NCBI GenBank assembly: GCA_035623615.1
Contig: DASPTB010000172.1
Location: 1 to 16,193 of the forward strand
Length of the DNA stretch: 16,193 nt
Origin: DASPTB01 sp035623615
GTDB lineage: Bacteria > Actinomycetota > UBA4738
Reading direction: 5' to 3'
Shown here in pieces: positions 1 through 7,092 of this stretch. The notes under the pieces are model-generated. The model ran no database searches and was not told where the DNA came from. It worked only from the letters and a program-made list of their open reading frames with translations. The position numbers were made by a program, and so were the translations under genes. How positions within the stretch are numbered: the stretch's first letter is position 1; the number at the start of each line of letters is the position of its first letter.

Positions 1-1019
1 CCGCGAGCGATGCCCACCGGAACCGGGACGCCGACGTGATACAGGCCCGGCTGCTTCTGTTCGTGCACGCCCATGTGATCGGCTGCGGGCCCCGCAGCGG
101 GCGCCTTCCCGTCGGCGAGCGAGCCTCCGAGCCGCTCCTCCACCTTCGCCCGCATCCCCTCGGCACCGTAGTCGTCGACCATGAACTTCATCCGTGCCTT
201 GACGCGCGACAGGCGATACCGGCGGTCCTCGTTCCACACGTCGACGATCGCCCGCATCACGGGGAGCGCGTCGTCGAACGGAACGAAGACCCCGAGGTCG
301 CGCGCGAGGCGCGGGGCGGTGGACAGACCCCCGCCGACCCGGACGGCGAACCCGGGTTCGTCGCCGCGCACCGCGATGAACGAGATGCAGTTGATCTCCG
401 GCATGTCACACTGCGCCGGGCACGCCGAGATCGTGATCTTGTGCTTGCGCGGCAAGTTCATGTATGCGGGGTCGTAGAAGAGGCCGGCCGCCGCGTCGAG
501 GACCGGCCCGACGTCGAACGCCTCCGCCGCCAGCACCCCCGACAGCGGGCACCCCGTGATGTTCCGGACGGCGTCACCGCAGGCGCCGGCGGTCGTCACA
601 CCGATTTCGGACAGCTGCCGGAGGATCCCGGGGACCTCGCGCAGCCGCAAGAAGTGCAGCTGGACGTTCTGGCGCGTCGTGAGCTCGGCGTAGCCCTTGC
701 CCTGCGCCGCCGACAGCTCGCCGATCAGTCGGAGCCCCCCGGCCGTCAGGCGCCCCGCGGGAAGCTTGATACGGAGCATGAACTCGCCCACCTTCGGCTT
801 GTCGTGGTACAGGCCGTACCACCGCAGGCGGACGATGTCCTCCTCAGGGATGTCCAGGTAGGGCGTGCGCCCGAGCTCCTCGAGCTCGTCGACGATCGCG
901 GCCGGCGCCTTCTCGAGCTTGAGCCGCTCGATCGCGTTGCGCTCGAGCACCTGCTCCCACGTGGGCTCTGGCGGCAGCGGTCCCCGCTCGCCAGTTCCGT
1001 ATCGCCGGTCTTGCGCCAT
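1..1019 (-). CDS. Ferredoxin-type nitrite/sulfite reductase, N-terminal part (3' end beyond window)
   Basis: Siroheme/[4Fe-4S] enzyme of the NirA/SirA/CysI family, which reduces nitrite to ammonium or sulfite to sulfide in the cytoplasm with six electrons, usually from ferredoxin. The 339 visible residues cover the first ferredoxin-like half-domain (about 78-140), with the conserved TTRQNVQLH stretch at 114-122, and the first siroheme-binding repeat (about 148-300), with RNITGCPLSG at 152-161, PRKHKITISACPAQC around 190-204 and RVGGG at 227-231. The four cluster-ligand cysteines normally lie in the C-terminal half, outside the window. The ATG at 1019 has GAAGGA 9 nt upstream. The cysteine-rich leader and terminator just upstream favour a sulfite-reducing, cysteine-supplying role over nitrite reduction, but that is inference. 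The family call is firm; the substrate is open. Confidence 0.93.
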   Translation of the reverse strand, partial: MAQDRRYGTGERGPLPPEPTWEQVLERNAIERLKLEKAPAAIVDELEELGRTPYLDIPEEDIVRLRWYGLYHDKPKVGEFMLRIKLPAGRLTAGGLRLIGELSAAQGKGYAELTTRQNVQLHFLRLREVPGILRQLSEIGVTTAGACGDAVRNITGCPLSGVLAAEAFDVGPVLDAAAGLFYDPAYMNLPRKHKITISACPAQCDMPEINCISFIAVRGDEPGFAVRVGGGLSTAPRLARDLGVFVPFDDALPVMRAIVDVWNEDRRYRLSRVKARMKFMVDDYGAEGMRAKVEERLGGSLADGKAPAAGPAADHMGVHEQKQPGLYHVGVPVPVGIAR

Positions 1020-1092
1020 GTCGAAGGTCCTTCGTCCTCTGGTGGCCTGGCCCCTGGGGTGGCCCCGTGGACGGGTCGCCCGCGAGGCCGGG

Positions 1093-1130
1093 AAAAGAAA
1101 GAAGCCGCCTGTGCGGCGGCCCCGGGTGAG
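1093..1130 (-). terminator. Intrinsic terminator in the reductase leader (attenuator)
   Basis: Read on the minus strand, GCCGCC (plus 1115-1120), a 5-nt loop and GGCGGC (plus 1104-1109) form a 6-bp all-GC stem, extendable by two G-U pairs. The U-rich tract TTCTTTCTTTT (plus 1093-1103) follows at once. It lies between the leader ORF stop (1152) and the reductase start (1019), so it would stop transcription before the structural gene. The segment at plus 1120-1130 (minus CTCACCCGGGG) can pair in 10 of 11 positions with plus 1172-1182 (minus CCCTGGGCGAG) inside the leader ORF. This is a candidate alternative helix, although it overlaps the terminator stem only at its base. Confidence 0.72.
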
Positions 1131-1151
1131 AAAACGCTGTCTACGATGTGA

Positions 1152-1223
1152 TCAGGACGGCGTGCGCGCGTCTCGCCCAGGGTCGATGGAGCCCCTCCGA
1201 CAGCAGAGGCGGCTCGGGATCAT
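1152..1223 (-). CDS. Cysteine-containing leader peptide of the reductase gene
   Basis: A 23-codon ORF containing RLCCRRGSIDPGR, with tandem Cys codons (TGC TGT, plus 1200-1205) followed by Arg-Arg and a G-S-I-D-x-G-R segment. Short peptides of this kind, with an R-x-x-I-D-x-x-R core and Cys residues, are known before sulfur-assimilation genes in actinobacteria, and Cys-Cys leaders act as cysteine-responsive attenuators in mycobacteria. A perfect-pairing hairpin with one bulged G (plus 1189-1215; 5+4 bp) puts both Cys codons in its 8-nt loop. An in-frame ATG at 1259 would give 35 residues with one further Cys. Neither start has a Shine-Dalgarno sequence, so the start is uncertain. The promoter at 1297-1325 lies upstream and the terminator at 1093-1120 downstream. 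Confidence 0.68.
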   Translation of the reverse strand: MIPSRLCCRRGSIDPGRDARTPS

Positions 1224-1296
1224 CGCGGCGACGACGCCGTAGCAGCGTGTTCTGATCATCGTTTCGAAATTCCATCGACTGGATGGGATTCGATCC

Positions 1297-1325
1297 TTTC
1301 TAGCCGACTCCCCTTGTTCTGTCAA
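1297..1325 (-). promoter_or_regulatory. Promoter of the reductase leader transcript
   Basis: On the minus strand TTGACA (plus 1320-1325) is followed after exactly 17 nt by TAGAAA (plus 1297-1302), a full -35 consensus with a near-consensus housekeeping -10. Transcription would begin near 1290, upstream of the leader ORF and terminator. This rules out the long in-frame ORF extension that starts at 1358. Confidence 0.7.
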
Positions 1326-1399
1326 ACGCCCCCCAACTCCGAGCGCCCGGACCCCCACCTACCGCCCTTCGGCCGATCCGAGGGTCGTGCGGGCGGCGC

Positions 1400-1405
1400 T
1401 AGACT
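1400..1405 (+). promoter_or_regulatory. Possible -10 box of the S51-like gene
   Basis: TAGACT lies 33 nt before the ATG at 1439 and would give a short 5' UTR holding the ribosome site GGAAGGA (around 1421). I see no convincing -35 hexamer 16-18 nt upstream, so this is tentative. It is divergent from the reductase promoter, with about 75 bp between them. Confidence 0.35.
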
Positions 1406-1438
1406 CCCGCGGTACTCCTCCGGAAGGAATCGATCCAG

Positions 1439-3310
1439 ATGCATCGTGCCCGCTTGCCGAGAACCGCCCTCTTCTCCGTCCTCGTTGCCGTGGCCGCGGC
1501 GCTGGCGGCGCCCTTGAGCGCCGTCGCCGCCCCCCGGACCGCGACACGTCCGGCCGTCGCCCAGCAGGTCCTGGTGCCGGTCGGCGGCGACTACTCGCCC
1601 GTCTCGCTGCGCGACTTCGCTGCCGTCGTCGCCGGGCACGCTTCGGGGCCGACCCTCGACCTGCTGGTCGTCCCGGCGGCCTACGGCCACCAGCCCACGC
1701 TCCACGCGAACGTGGTGCTGGCGCTCCAGCGCACCAACCAGGTGCGGACCGCCTGCCAGGCGATCCTCCCCCGCTTCCCGTCGCTCACGAGCTGCGACGT
1801 GGCGCTCGACCCTCTGTTCCTTCGGCACAGGGCGTTCCAGCGGCGCGACGTGGCGCCCTTCCAGAGCCCGCAGCTCGACGGCGCGTACTTCCTCGGTGGC
1901 ATCCAGGGAATCGCGATGCACGTTCTGGGCGGAACGCCGGCAGAGGCGGCCATGGCCGCCGCGTACGCACGGGGCGTGGTCTTCGGGGGAACGAGCGCCG
2001 GCGACGCCGTGCTCTCCCACACCATGATCGAAGGGTTCGCCCCCGGCTACGGCCAGGACACCGAGCTGCAGCGGGGCGCCGTCCTCATCGACTGGGCCGA
2101 CGCGACCGACGCGCAGCAGCGCGGCCTGGCGTTCGGCTCGGACCGCGCGATCTTCGACGAGCACTACTACCAGCGCGGGCGCTTCGGACGGCTGCTGAAC
2201 ATCGTCGCGCAGTCGGCCGACCACTTCGGCGGCGCCGGCCGGCTGGGCATCGGCGTCGAGTACCGGACCGGCGCCGTGGTGACCGACGACGCCACGGTGC
2301 GGACGTTCGGCAAGGCGTCCGCCGCCATCATCGACCTGAAGACGGCCGGCGCGACCCACACGTGGGAAGGCGCCGACCAGACGCTCTCCGCGCGCGGCGT
2401 GTTGACCGACCTCATCGCGCCGGGTCGTGGCGTCGGCTACGACGTGACGGATCGCATGGCGATGGCCGCCGGCATGCAGGTGCCCTACACGTCACCCGGT
2501 CCGTGGCCGGTCGGCCTGCTCGAGTCCCCGGGACGCGGTGCGTTGGTCCTGGGCGGCGGCGTCACCGGCGATCCGAGCGGCCGCGCGATGCGCGGCTTCG
2601 TGAGCGACGCGCAGGCGTCCGGTGGCAGGGACATCGTGCTCGTCCTTGCCGCCTACCCGACCCGACACGCGGAAGCCCGCGCCGAGGGCGCCTACCGCGA
2701 CGCCCTGCAGGCCGCGGGGTGGTCGGGCGACGTCACGACGGTGGTCGACGGCCGCGACCCGCTCCCGACGCTGTCGTCGAGCGACGCCGGCGTCCTGTTC
2801 GCCGGGGGCGACCAGTCGCTGCTGGCCGGCCCCGTCGGCGACGCCACCTTCGACGACTTCGTCCACGCGGCGGTCGAGTCGGGCCTGCCCGTCATGACCG
2901 ACGGCGCGATGACGGCCGCGATGGGCGCCGACTACGTGGCGAACCCGAACCCCACCCTCGCGACGATCGAGGTGCAGAGCTCGGCCGACTTCCGGACGGG
3001 TTACAACCACATCGAGCCGGGGCTCGGGATCGTGCCGGGCGCCGACTTCGAGCCACGCCTCACGATCGACTACCGCTGGGGCCGCTTGTACGGGCTCACC
3101 CACGCAGACCGCAGCCGGATCGTGTTCGGCGTCTCGCAGCGCGCGGCGATCGTCCTCGAGCCGGGTGCCGGCCCGACGGTTGCCGGCGACCGTCCGGTGG
3201 TCTCGCTCGACGGTCGCACGGCGACGTTCCTCAACGGATCGAACGGGGCGCTGTCGGCGCTGAACGTGTTGATGGACGTCTTCGCGCCGGGCGACCGGGT
3301 CACGCCCTAG
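1439..3310 (+). CDS. Secreted tandem S51 (cyanophycinase-like) protein
   Basis: Residues 1-31 form a Sec signal peptide (Arg-rich start, long hydrophobic core, AVAA cleavage region), so the 623-residue product is exported. The first domain (about 42-340) is peptidase family S51: GGIQ at 153-156, the nucleophile elbow GGTSAGDA with Ser186 at 183-190, and a later DEHYYQRGRFGRLL segment typical of cyanophycinases. A second S51-like copy (about 345-600) has GGDQ at 456-459, but its elbow reads VMTDGAMTAAMG, putting Ala490 where the nucleophile should be, so this half is probably inactive. Cyanophycinases cleave beta-Asp-Arg dipeptides from cyanophycin; the substrate here is unknown and could be another isopeptide. 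About twice the length of single-domain S51 enzymes. GGAAGGA precedes the ATG. The 3' end overlaps the convergent oxidoreductase gene by 11 bp. Confidence 0.88.
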   Translation: MHRARLPRTALFSVLVAVAAALAAPLSAVAAPRTATRPAVAQQVLVPVGGDYSPVSLRDFAAVVAGHASGPTLDLLVVPAAYGHQPTLHANVVLALQRTNQVRTACQAILPRFPSLTSCDVALDPLFLRHRAFQRRDVAPFQSPQLDGAYFLGGIQGIAMHVLGGTPAEAAMAAAYARGVVFGGTSAGDAVLSHTMIEGFAPGYGQDTELQRGAVLIDWADATDAQQRGLAFGSDRAIFDEHYYQRGRFGRLLNIVAQSADHFGGAGRLGIGVEYRTGAVVTDDATVRTFGKASAAIIDLKTAGATHTWEGADQTLSARGVLTDLIAPGRGVGYDVTDRMAMAAGMQVPYTSPGPWPVGLLESPGRGALVLGGGVTGDPSGRAMRGFVSDAQASGGRDIVLVLAAYPTRHAEARAEGAYRDALQAAGWSGDVTTVVDGRDPLPTLSSSDAGVLFAGGDQSLLAGPVGDATFDDFVHAAVESGLPVMTDGAMTAAMGADYVANPNPTLATIEVQSSADFRTGYNHIEPGLGIVPGADFEPRLTIDYRWGRLYGLTHADRSRIVFGVSQRAAIVLEPGAGPTVAGDRPVVSLDGRTATFLNGSNGALSALNVLMDVFAPGDRVTP

Positions 3311-4286
3311 CGACGCCGCCGCGCGCGGACGCGAGCAGCAGCTCGATCGCGACCGCGTTGCCGAGCGCCTCGTCGGCGGCCAGGTGCCGCGGCGCCTCCT
3401 CACCCCGGATGGCGGCGTTCACGTGCCGAAGCGCCGCGGTGAACGAGTGCTCGTCGGCGGCCGCGGGGCGGCTGGCACGCTCCCCGTCCCGCAGCACCTC
3501 AGTGGTGTCGCCGGGGCCCGGGTGGCACGGGTTCGTCATGTGGATCTGCCCTTCGGTTCCTTGCAGCCGCGTGAAGCAGTCGTAGGCACGCCGGAACCCA
3601 CACGAGAGCAGCAGGCGCCGGTCGCCCGGAAACGTGAGCACGCCGGCCATCTCCTCGTCGACGCCCGTCTCGCCGAACACGCCGGTCGCCCATCCCCCGG
3701 TCGGCTCGTCGCCGAACAGCAGCCGCGCGAGCCGGATCGGGTAGCAGCCGACGTCCTGGAGCGAGCCGCCCTGCAGCTCCGCGGACATGCGGATGTTCCC
3801 GGGGTTCTGGAGCAGGAAGTGAAAGCTCGACTGGATCTCGCGCAGGTCGCCGATCGCGCCGTCGGCCAGCAATCGCTCGACCCGTTCCATCTGCTCGTGG
3901 AACGGGAACACGAAGGCCTCCCACAGCAGCCCGCCCGTGTCGCGCGCGGTCGCCAGCAGCGCCTCTGTGTCCTCGACGGTGCCGCAGAGCGGCTTCTCGC
4001 AGAACACGGCTTTGCCGGCTCGCAGCGCCGCCTCGGCCCAGGTCCGGTGCGACGAGTTGGGGAGGGGGACGTAGACGGCGTCGACCTCCGGGTCGGCGAG
4101 CAACGCTTCGTATCCCTCGGCCGCGCGCTCGACGCCGTACGCCGAGGCGAACGCCTCGGCGGCCTCGCGGCGGCGGCTCGCGACGGCCACGGGGCGCCCT
4201 CCGCCGGCCTCGCGAAGGCCGGGCAGGAACGACGACTCGGCGATGTGCGCCGTTCCCAGGATTCCCCACCGTACGTCGTCGGCCAC
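3300..4286 (-). CDS. Gfo/Idh/MocA family NAD(P)-dependent oxidoreductase
   Basis: A 328-residue cytoplasmic dehydrogenase. The N-terminal Rossmann fold has the dinucleotide loop GILGTAHIA at 8-16. EKP at 97-99 is the hallmark catalytic Lys motif of the family. GGSLQDVGCYPIRLARLLFG at 173-192 matches the conserved segment of the C-terminal substrate domain. Members oxidise hydroxyls of sugars, inositols or related polyols, and the closest style is glucose-fructose oxidoreductase/xylose dehydrogenase; the substrate cannot be read from sequence. I chose the GTG start at 4286 because GAGGAG lies 5 nt before it and the encoded protein begins right at the Rossmann strand. The ORF continues upstream to 4562 without a plausible start, and the nearby ATG at 4294 is in another frame. 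It runs convergent to the S51-like gene, with overlapping stops. Confidence 0.92.
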   Translation of the reverse strand: MADDVRWGILGTAHIAESSFLPGLREAGGGRPVAVASRRREAAEAFASAYGVERAAEGYEALLADPEVDAVYVPLPNSSHRTWAEAALRAGKAVFCEKPLCGTVEDTEALLATARDTGGLLWEAFVFPFHEQMERVERLLADGAIGDLREIQSSFHFLLQNPGNIRMSAELQGGSLQDVGCYPIRLARLLFGDEPTGGWATGVFGETGVDEEMAGVLTFPGDRRLLLSCGFRRAYDCFTRLQGTEGQIHMTNPCHPGPGDTTEVLRDGERASRPAAADEHSFTAALRHVNAAIRGEEAPRHLAADEALGNAVAIELLLASARGGVARA

Positions 4287-4398
4287 GCGCGCTCCTCGGG
4301 CATCGCCTGCGCCCGCACTGTACGACGCTCCGGGGCCCTCTGGTCCGGCCGAGCGCCCGCTAATAGCCGAACCTGCCCGCGCCGATCCTTCTAGGGAG

Positions 4399-4851
4399 AT
4401 GCGATCGCACATCAGAGGAATCGCCGTGCTCGCCGGAGCGGCCGCCCTGCTCTCCCTGACCGCCTGCGGGCTGGGCGTCGAAGCCCAGGGAGCGAAGCAG
4501 GACGTGAACGCGATCGACCCCGCAGCCGACACCCAGGCGCAGTCGAACCTGGTGACCGCCATCCAGGCGGCGCAGACCGCGGCGTCGGAGGGCGGCTCGT
4601 ACGCGACCGTGACCGTGACCGTGATGGCGCAGAACGAGCCCTCGCTCAGCTACGTCACCGGCACCTCGACGGGCCCCAACTCGGTCAGCGTGATGCCGAA
4701 CGGCTCGGCGTGGGACGCCGCTGTGCTCTCGACGTCGGGAACCTGTTTCTACGCCGTGGTCACGCTCTCGGGCGTCGCGCAGGGGTCGGCCAAGGCTCCG
4801 TGTTCGGCCTCGGACGCCGCTGCGCACGCAACCGCGAGCGGCACGGGATAG
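4399..4851 (+). CDS. Lipoprotein with type IV pilin-like head domain
   Basis: A 150-residue protein. Residues 1-22 form a lipoprotein signal (MRSHIR, hydrophobic core, LTAC lipobox with Cys23), predicting a diacylglycerol-anchored outer-face protein. The mature part resembles the globular head of actinobacterial type IV pilins: a short helix QAQSNLVTAIQAAQTAASEG (46-65), then SYATVTVTV, a PSLSYVTGTS segment, SVSVMPNG, and STSGTCFYAVV with Cys116, plus Cys135 as a likely disulfide partner. A pilin would instead carry a class III or type IV prepilin peptide and a long hydrophobic helix, so this looks like a pilin head moved onto a lipid anchor. GGGAG abuts the ATG with no spacing. TAATAG at 4361-4366 is a possible -10. 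No pilus assembly genes are nearby. The pilin similarity is by eye, and the function is unknown. Confidence 0.75.
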   Translation: MRSHIRGIAVLAGAAALLSLTACGLGVEAQGAKQDVNAIDPAADTQAQSNLVTAIQAAQTAASEGGSYATVTVTVMAQNEPSLSYVTGTSTGPNSVSVMPNGSAWDAAVLSTSGTCFYAVVTLSGVAQGSAKAPCSASDAAAHATASGTG

Positions 4852-4874
4852 CGAGCGAAGGGACCGGAACCGGG

Positions 4875-7073
4875 CTAGGCGGTGCGCCGGCGACGGTCGG
4901 CGTACTCGGAGTCCGCGGCGAGGTCGCCCAGCGTGCTCGGCGAGGCCAGCGGCAGCGAGAACGAGAAGGTCGATCCCGCACCCGGGTCCGACCGCAGCCA
5001 GATGCGCCCGCTCATCGCCTCGACGAGGTGCTTGGCGATGTAGAGGCCGAGGCCCGTCCCGCCGGTGCTCCGAGTGAGCCCGCCCTCGACGCGGTGGAAC
5101 CGTTCGAACACGCGCTGCTGCTCCGCGATGGGGATACCCTCGCCGCGGTCGTTCACGGAAACTACGGCCTCGTCGCCGGCCATCGAGACGTGCACCTGCA
5201 CGGGCGCCTCTCGCGGTGAGTACTTGAGCGCGTTCGAGATGAGGTTCGCGGCGATCTGTCCGACACGGAAAGGGTCGCCGGTGACGATGATCGGCCGCTT
5301 GGGGGAGCGCATGCGGATCTCGCGGTCGGGCTGCGCCTCGGCGAACTGCCGCACCTCCTCGGCCACGACCGCCGCCAGCTCCATCGGCCGGGACTCGGAC
5401 GCGGGCTTGCCGGCCTCGATCCGCGAGACCTCGAGCAGGTCGGTGATGAGCCGCTCCAGACGATTGGTCTGGTTGAGCATGATCCGGTAGTACTCCTGGC
5501 GCGCCTCCGGCGTGTCCTCGCCGGTCCCGCGAAGGAGCGTGGTGAGGAATCCCTTCAGCGGCGTGAGCGGCGTGCGCAGCTCGTGGGAGACCGTCGCGAC
5601 GAAGTCGCGCTTCATCTGCTCGGCCTCCATCTCGACCGTGACGTCGCGGGCGACGACGACGTAGGCCTTGAGCGCTCCGTCGCGGCCTCGGATCGGGTTG
5701 CGCGTGTACCGGATCCAGCGGCGGTCGATCCCGGGACCCGAGATCATCGCGTCGCCGGTCTCGCCGAGCGTGCCGCCCTCGGCCTCGCGCCCATCGGTGA
5801 AGGCGTGCAGCTCGAGCAGCTCGTCGATCCCGCGGCCCGAGACGTCGGCGGTCGTCAGGCCCGAGATCCGCTCCATCGCGGGGTTCCACGAAAGGACGCG
5901 GTGCTCGGGCGACAGGACGAAGATCCCGTCGGACGAGTCGGCGATGATGTCGACGAGCTGCGCCTGCTCGAGCGTCTCGAAGAACAGCCGGTGGTTCTCG
6001 AGCATGACGGCGATCTGCGCGCCGAGGGCGTCCACAACCGACTGTTCGGCGTCGCTGAGCGCGGCGTCGCGGTAGACCACGAGGAACCCGCGCGCGTCCT
6101 CGCCCGTGCCGATGACCTTGACCTGCGACGGCCGCGTGGCCGACGCTGCGAGATACGACTCGAGCGACTCGGGGACACCGAGGCCCTTCGTCAGCTCGGC
6201 GCGGGACACCCCGCCGTCGGAGGCGTGGACCGTGAGGCGGTCCTCCTCGGTGACGACCAGCTCGACGCAGTCGGCCTCGAGCATCCGCTCCACCAGCCGC
6301 AGGAAGGGAACGAAGTCGGCGTCGGCCTCGATCGGTGCGAACAGGCTTCGCCCGGCCTCGTAGAGGTTGAGCATCCGGTCACGCTCCCGGACGCCATCCA
6401 CCCACGAGCGGTAGGCGAAGAACGAGAGCACGAGGGGCGCGATGAGGAGCGCGAGCGCGCGCGGCTCGGACGCCCACAGGATGGCGCCGAGTAGTCCCGT
6501 CGCCGTGTTGCAGACCCAGTGCGAGACGTTGACCGCGAGCGGCGCCCGGATGATCGCGGCGAGAGACTTGCGCTCCGCGAGGCCGATAACGAGCGCAACC
6601 AGCATGGCGTTCACGAGGAAGCAGACCGCCATGGCGCCGGTCGCCGCGAGCCAGGCCCCCGGCGCGGACACGCTCGGCGACCCGAGGCCGATGAAGACCA
6701 GCTCGGCGGCCGTGATCGCCACCATGTACTGCCCGACGTTGAACGCCGACTTGTAGAGGGGCCGCCGGCGCATGAGCTGACCGACGAGCGCGCCGGCCGC
6801 GACCGCGAAGGTCAGGACCGACGGCCGCACGAGCAGCAGACCGGCCGTCCACGCGGCATCCGTCATCGACATGTTCAGCGTCTCGGTGCGGAACCGCACG
6901 TGGATCGGGAACTGCTCCAGCAGCGACACCAGCGCGGCCAGCACGGCGAACCCGACGAGGTCGTTCCTGGTCCAGCTCGGCAGGGCGGTGGCCTGGGCCG
7001 CGAGGATCCCGGCTCCGGCGATCGAGACGGCTGCGATGAGTCGCCGAGCAGATGTGGGGAGGGAAGGTCTCAT
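4875..7073 (-). CDS. Membrane GAF-PAS sensor histidine kinase (orphan)
   Basis: 732 residues. An N-terminal integral membrane sensor with about seven hydrophobic segments (12-32, 38-53, 72-100, 112-131, 140-166, 186-201, 206-222) is followed by a GAF-like domain (about 235-362), a PAS domain (370-480; FVLSPEHRVLSWNPAMERISG), HisKA with the H-box FVATVSHELRTP and phospho-acceptor His497, and HATPase_c. The ATPase boxes are N-box NLISNALKYS (610-619), G1 DRGEGIP (642-648), F-box ERFHR (657-661) and G2 GGTGLGL (671-677). All catalytic motifs are intact. The ATG at 7073 has AGAAGGG 9 nt upstream and sits 19 nt after the protease stop, so the two genes are probably co-transcribed. No response regulator occurs in the window. 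The in-frame extension upstream to 7202 only shadows the protease repeats. The stop lies 23 nt from the convergent lipoprotein gene. Confidence 0.95.
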   Translation of the reverse strand: MRPSLPTSARRLIAAVSIAGAGILAAQATALPSWTRNDLVGFAVLAALVSLLEQFPIHVRFRTETLNMSMTDAAWTAGLLLVRPSVLTFAVAAGALVGQLMRRRPLYKSAFNVGQYMVAITAAELVFIGLGSPSVSAPGAWLAATGAMAVCFLVNAMLVALVIGLAERKSLAAIIRAPLAVNVSHWVCNTATGLLGAILWASEPRALALLIAPLVLSFFAYRSWVDGVRERDRMLNLYEAGRSLFAPIEADADFVPFLRLVERMLEADCVELVVTEEDRLTVHASDGGVSRAELTKGLGVPESLESYLAASATRPSQVKVIGTGEDARGFLVVYRDAALSDAEQSVVDALGAQIAVMLENHRLFFETLEQAQLVDIIADSSDGIFVLSPEHRVLSWNPAMERISGLTTADVSGRGIDELLELHAFTDGREAEGGTLGETGDAMISGPGIDRRWIRYTRNPIRGRDGALKAYVVVARDVTVEMEAEQMKRDFVATVSHELRTPLTPLKGFLTTLLRGTGEDTPEARQEYYRIMLNQTNRLERLITDLLEVSRIEAGKPASESRPMELAAVVAEEVRQFAEAQPDREIRMRSPKRPIIVTGDPFRVGQIAANLISNALKYSPREAPVQVHVSMAGDEAVVSVNDRGEGIPIAEQQRVFERFHRVEGGLTRSTGGTGLGLYIAKHLVEAMSGRIWLRSDPGAGSTFSFSLPLASPSTLGDLAADSEYADRRRRTA

Positions 7074-7092
7074 TGTGGGCAACCCTTCTGCC

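Noticed and set aside
1152..1358. A 68-residue minus-strand ORF including the leader peptide
   Set aside because: Its first third lies upstream of and across the promoter at 1297-1325, so only the shorter starts at 1259 or 1223 would be transcribed.
1387..3585. Long plus-strand open frame overlapping the S51-like gene in another frame
   Set aside because: Its translation is Arg/Pro/Gly-rich with no recognisable domain, as expected for the off-frame of a GC-rich gene; the 1439-3310 frame has a signal peptide and S51 motifs.
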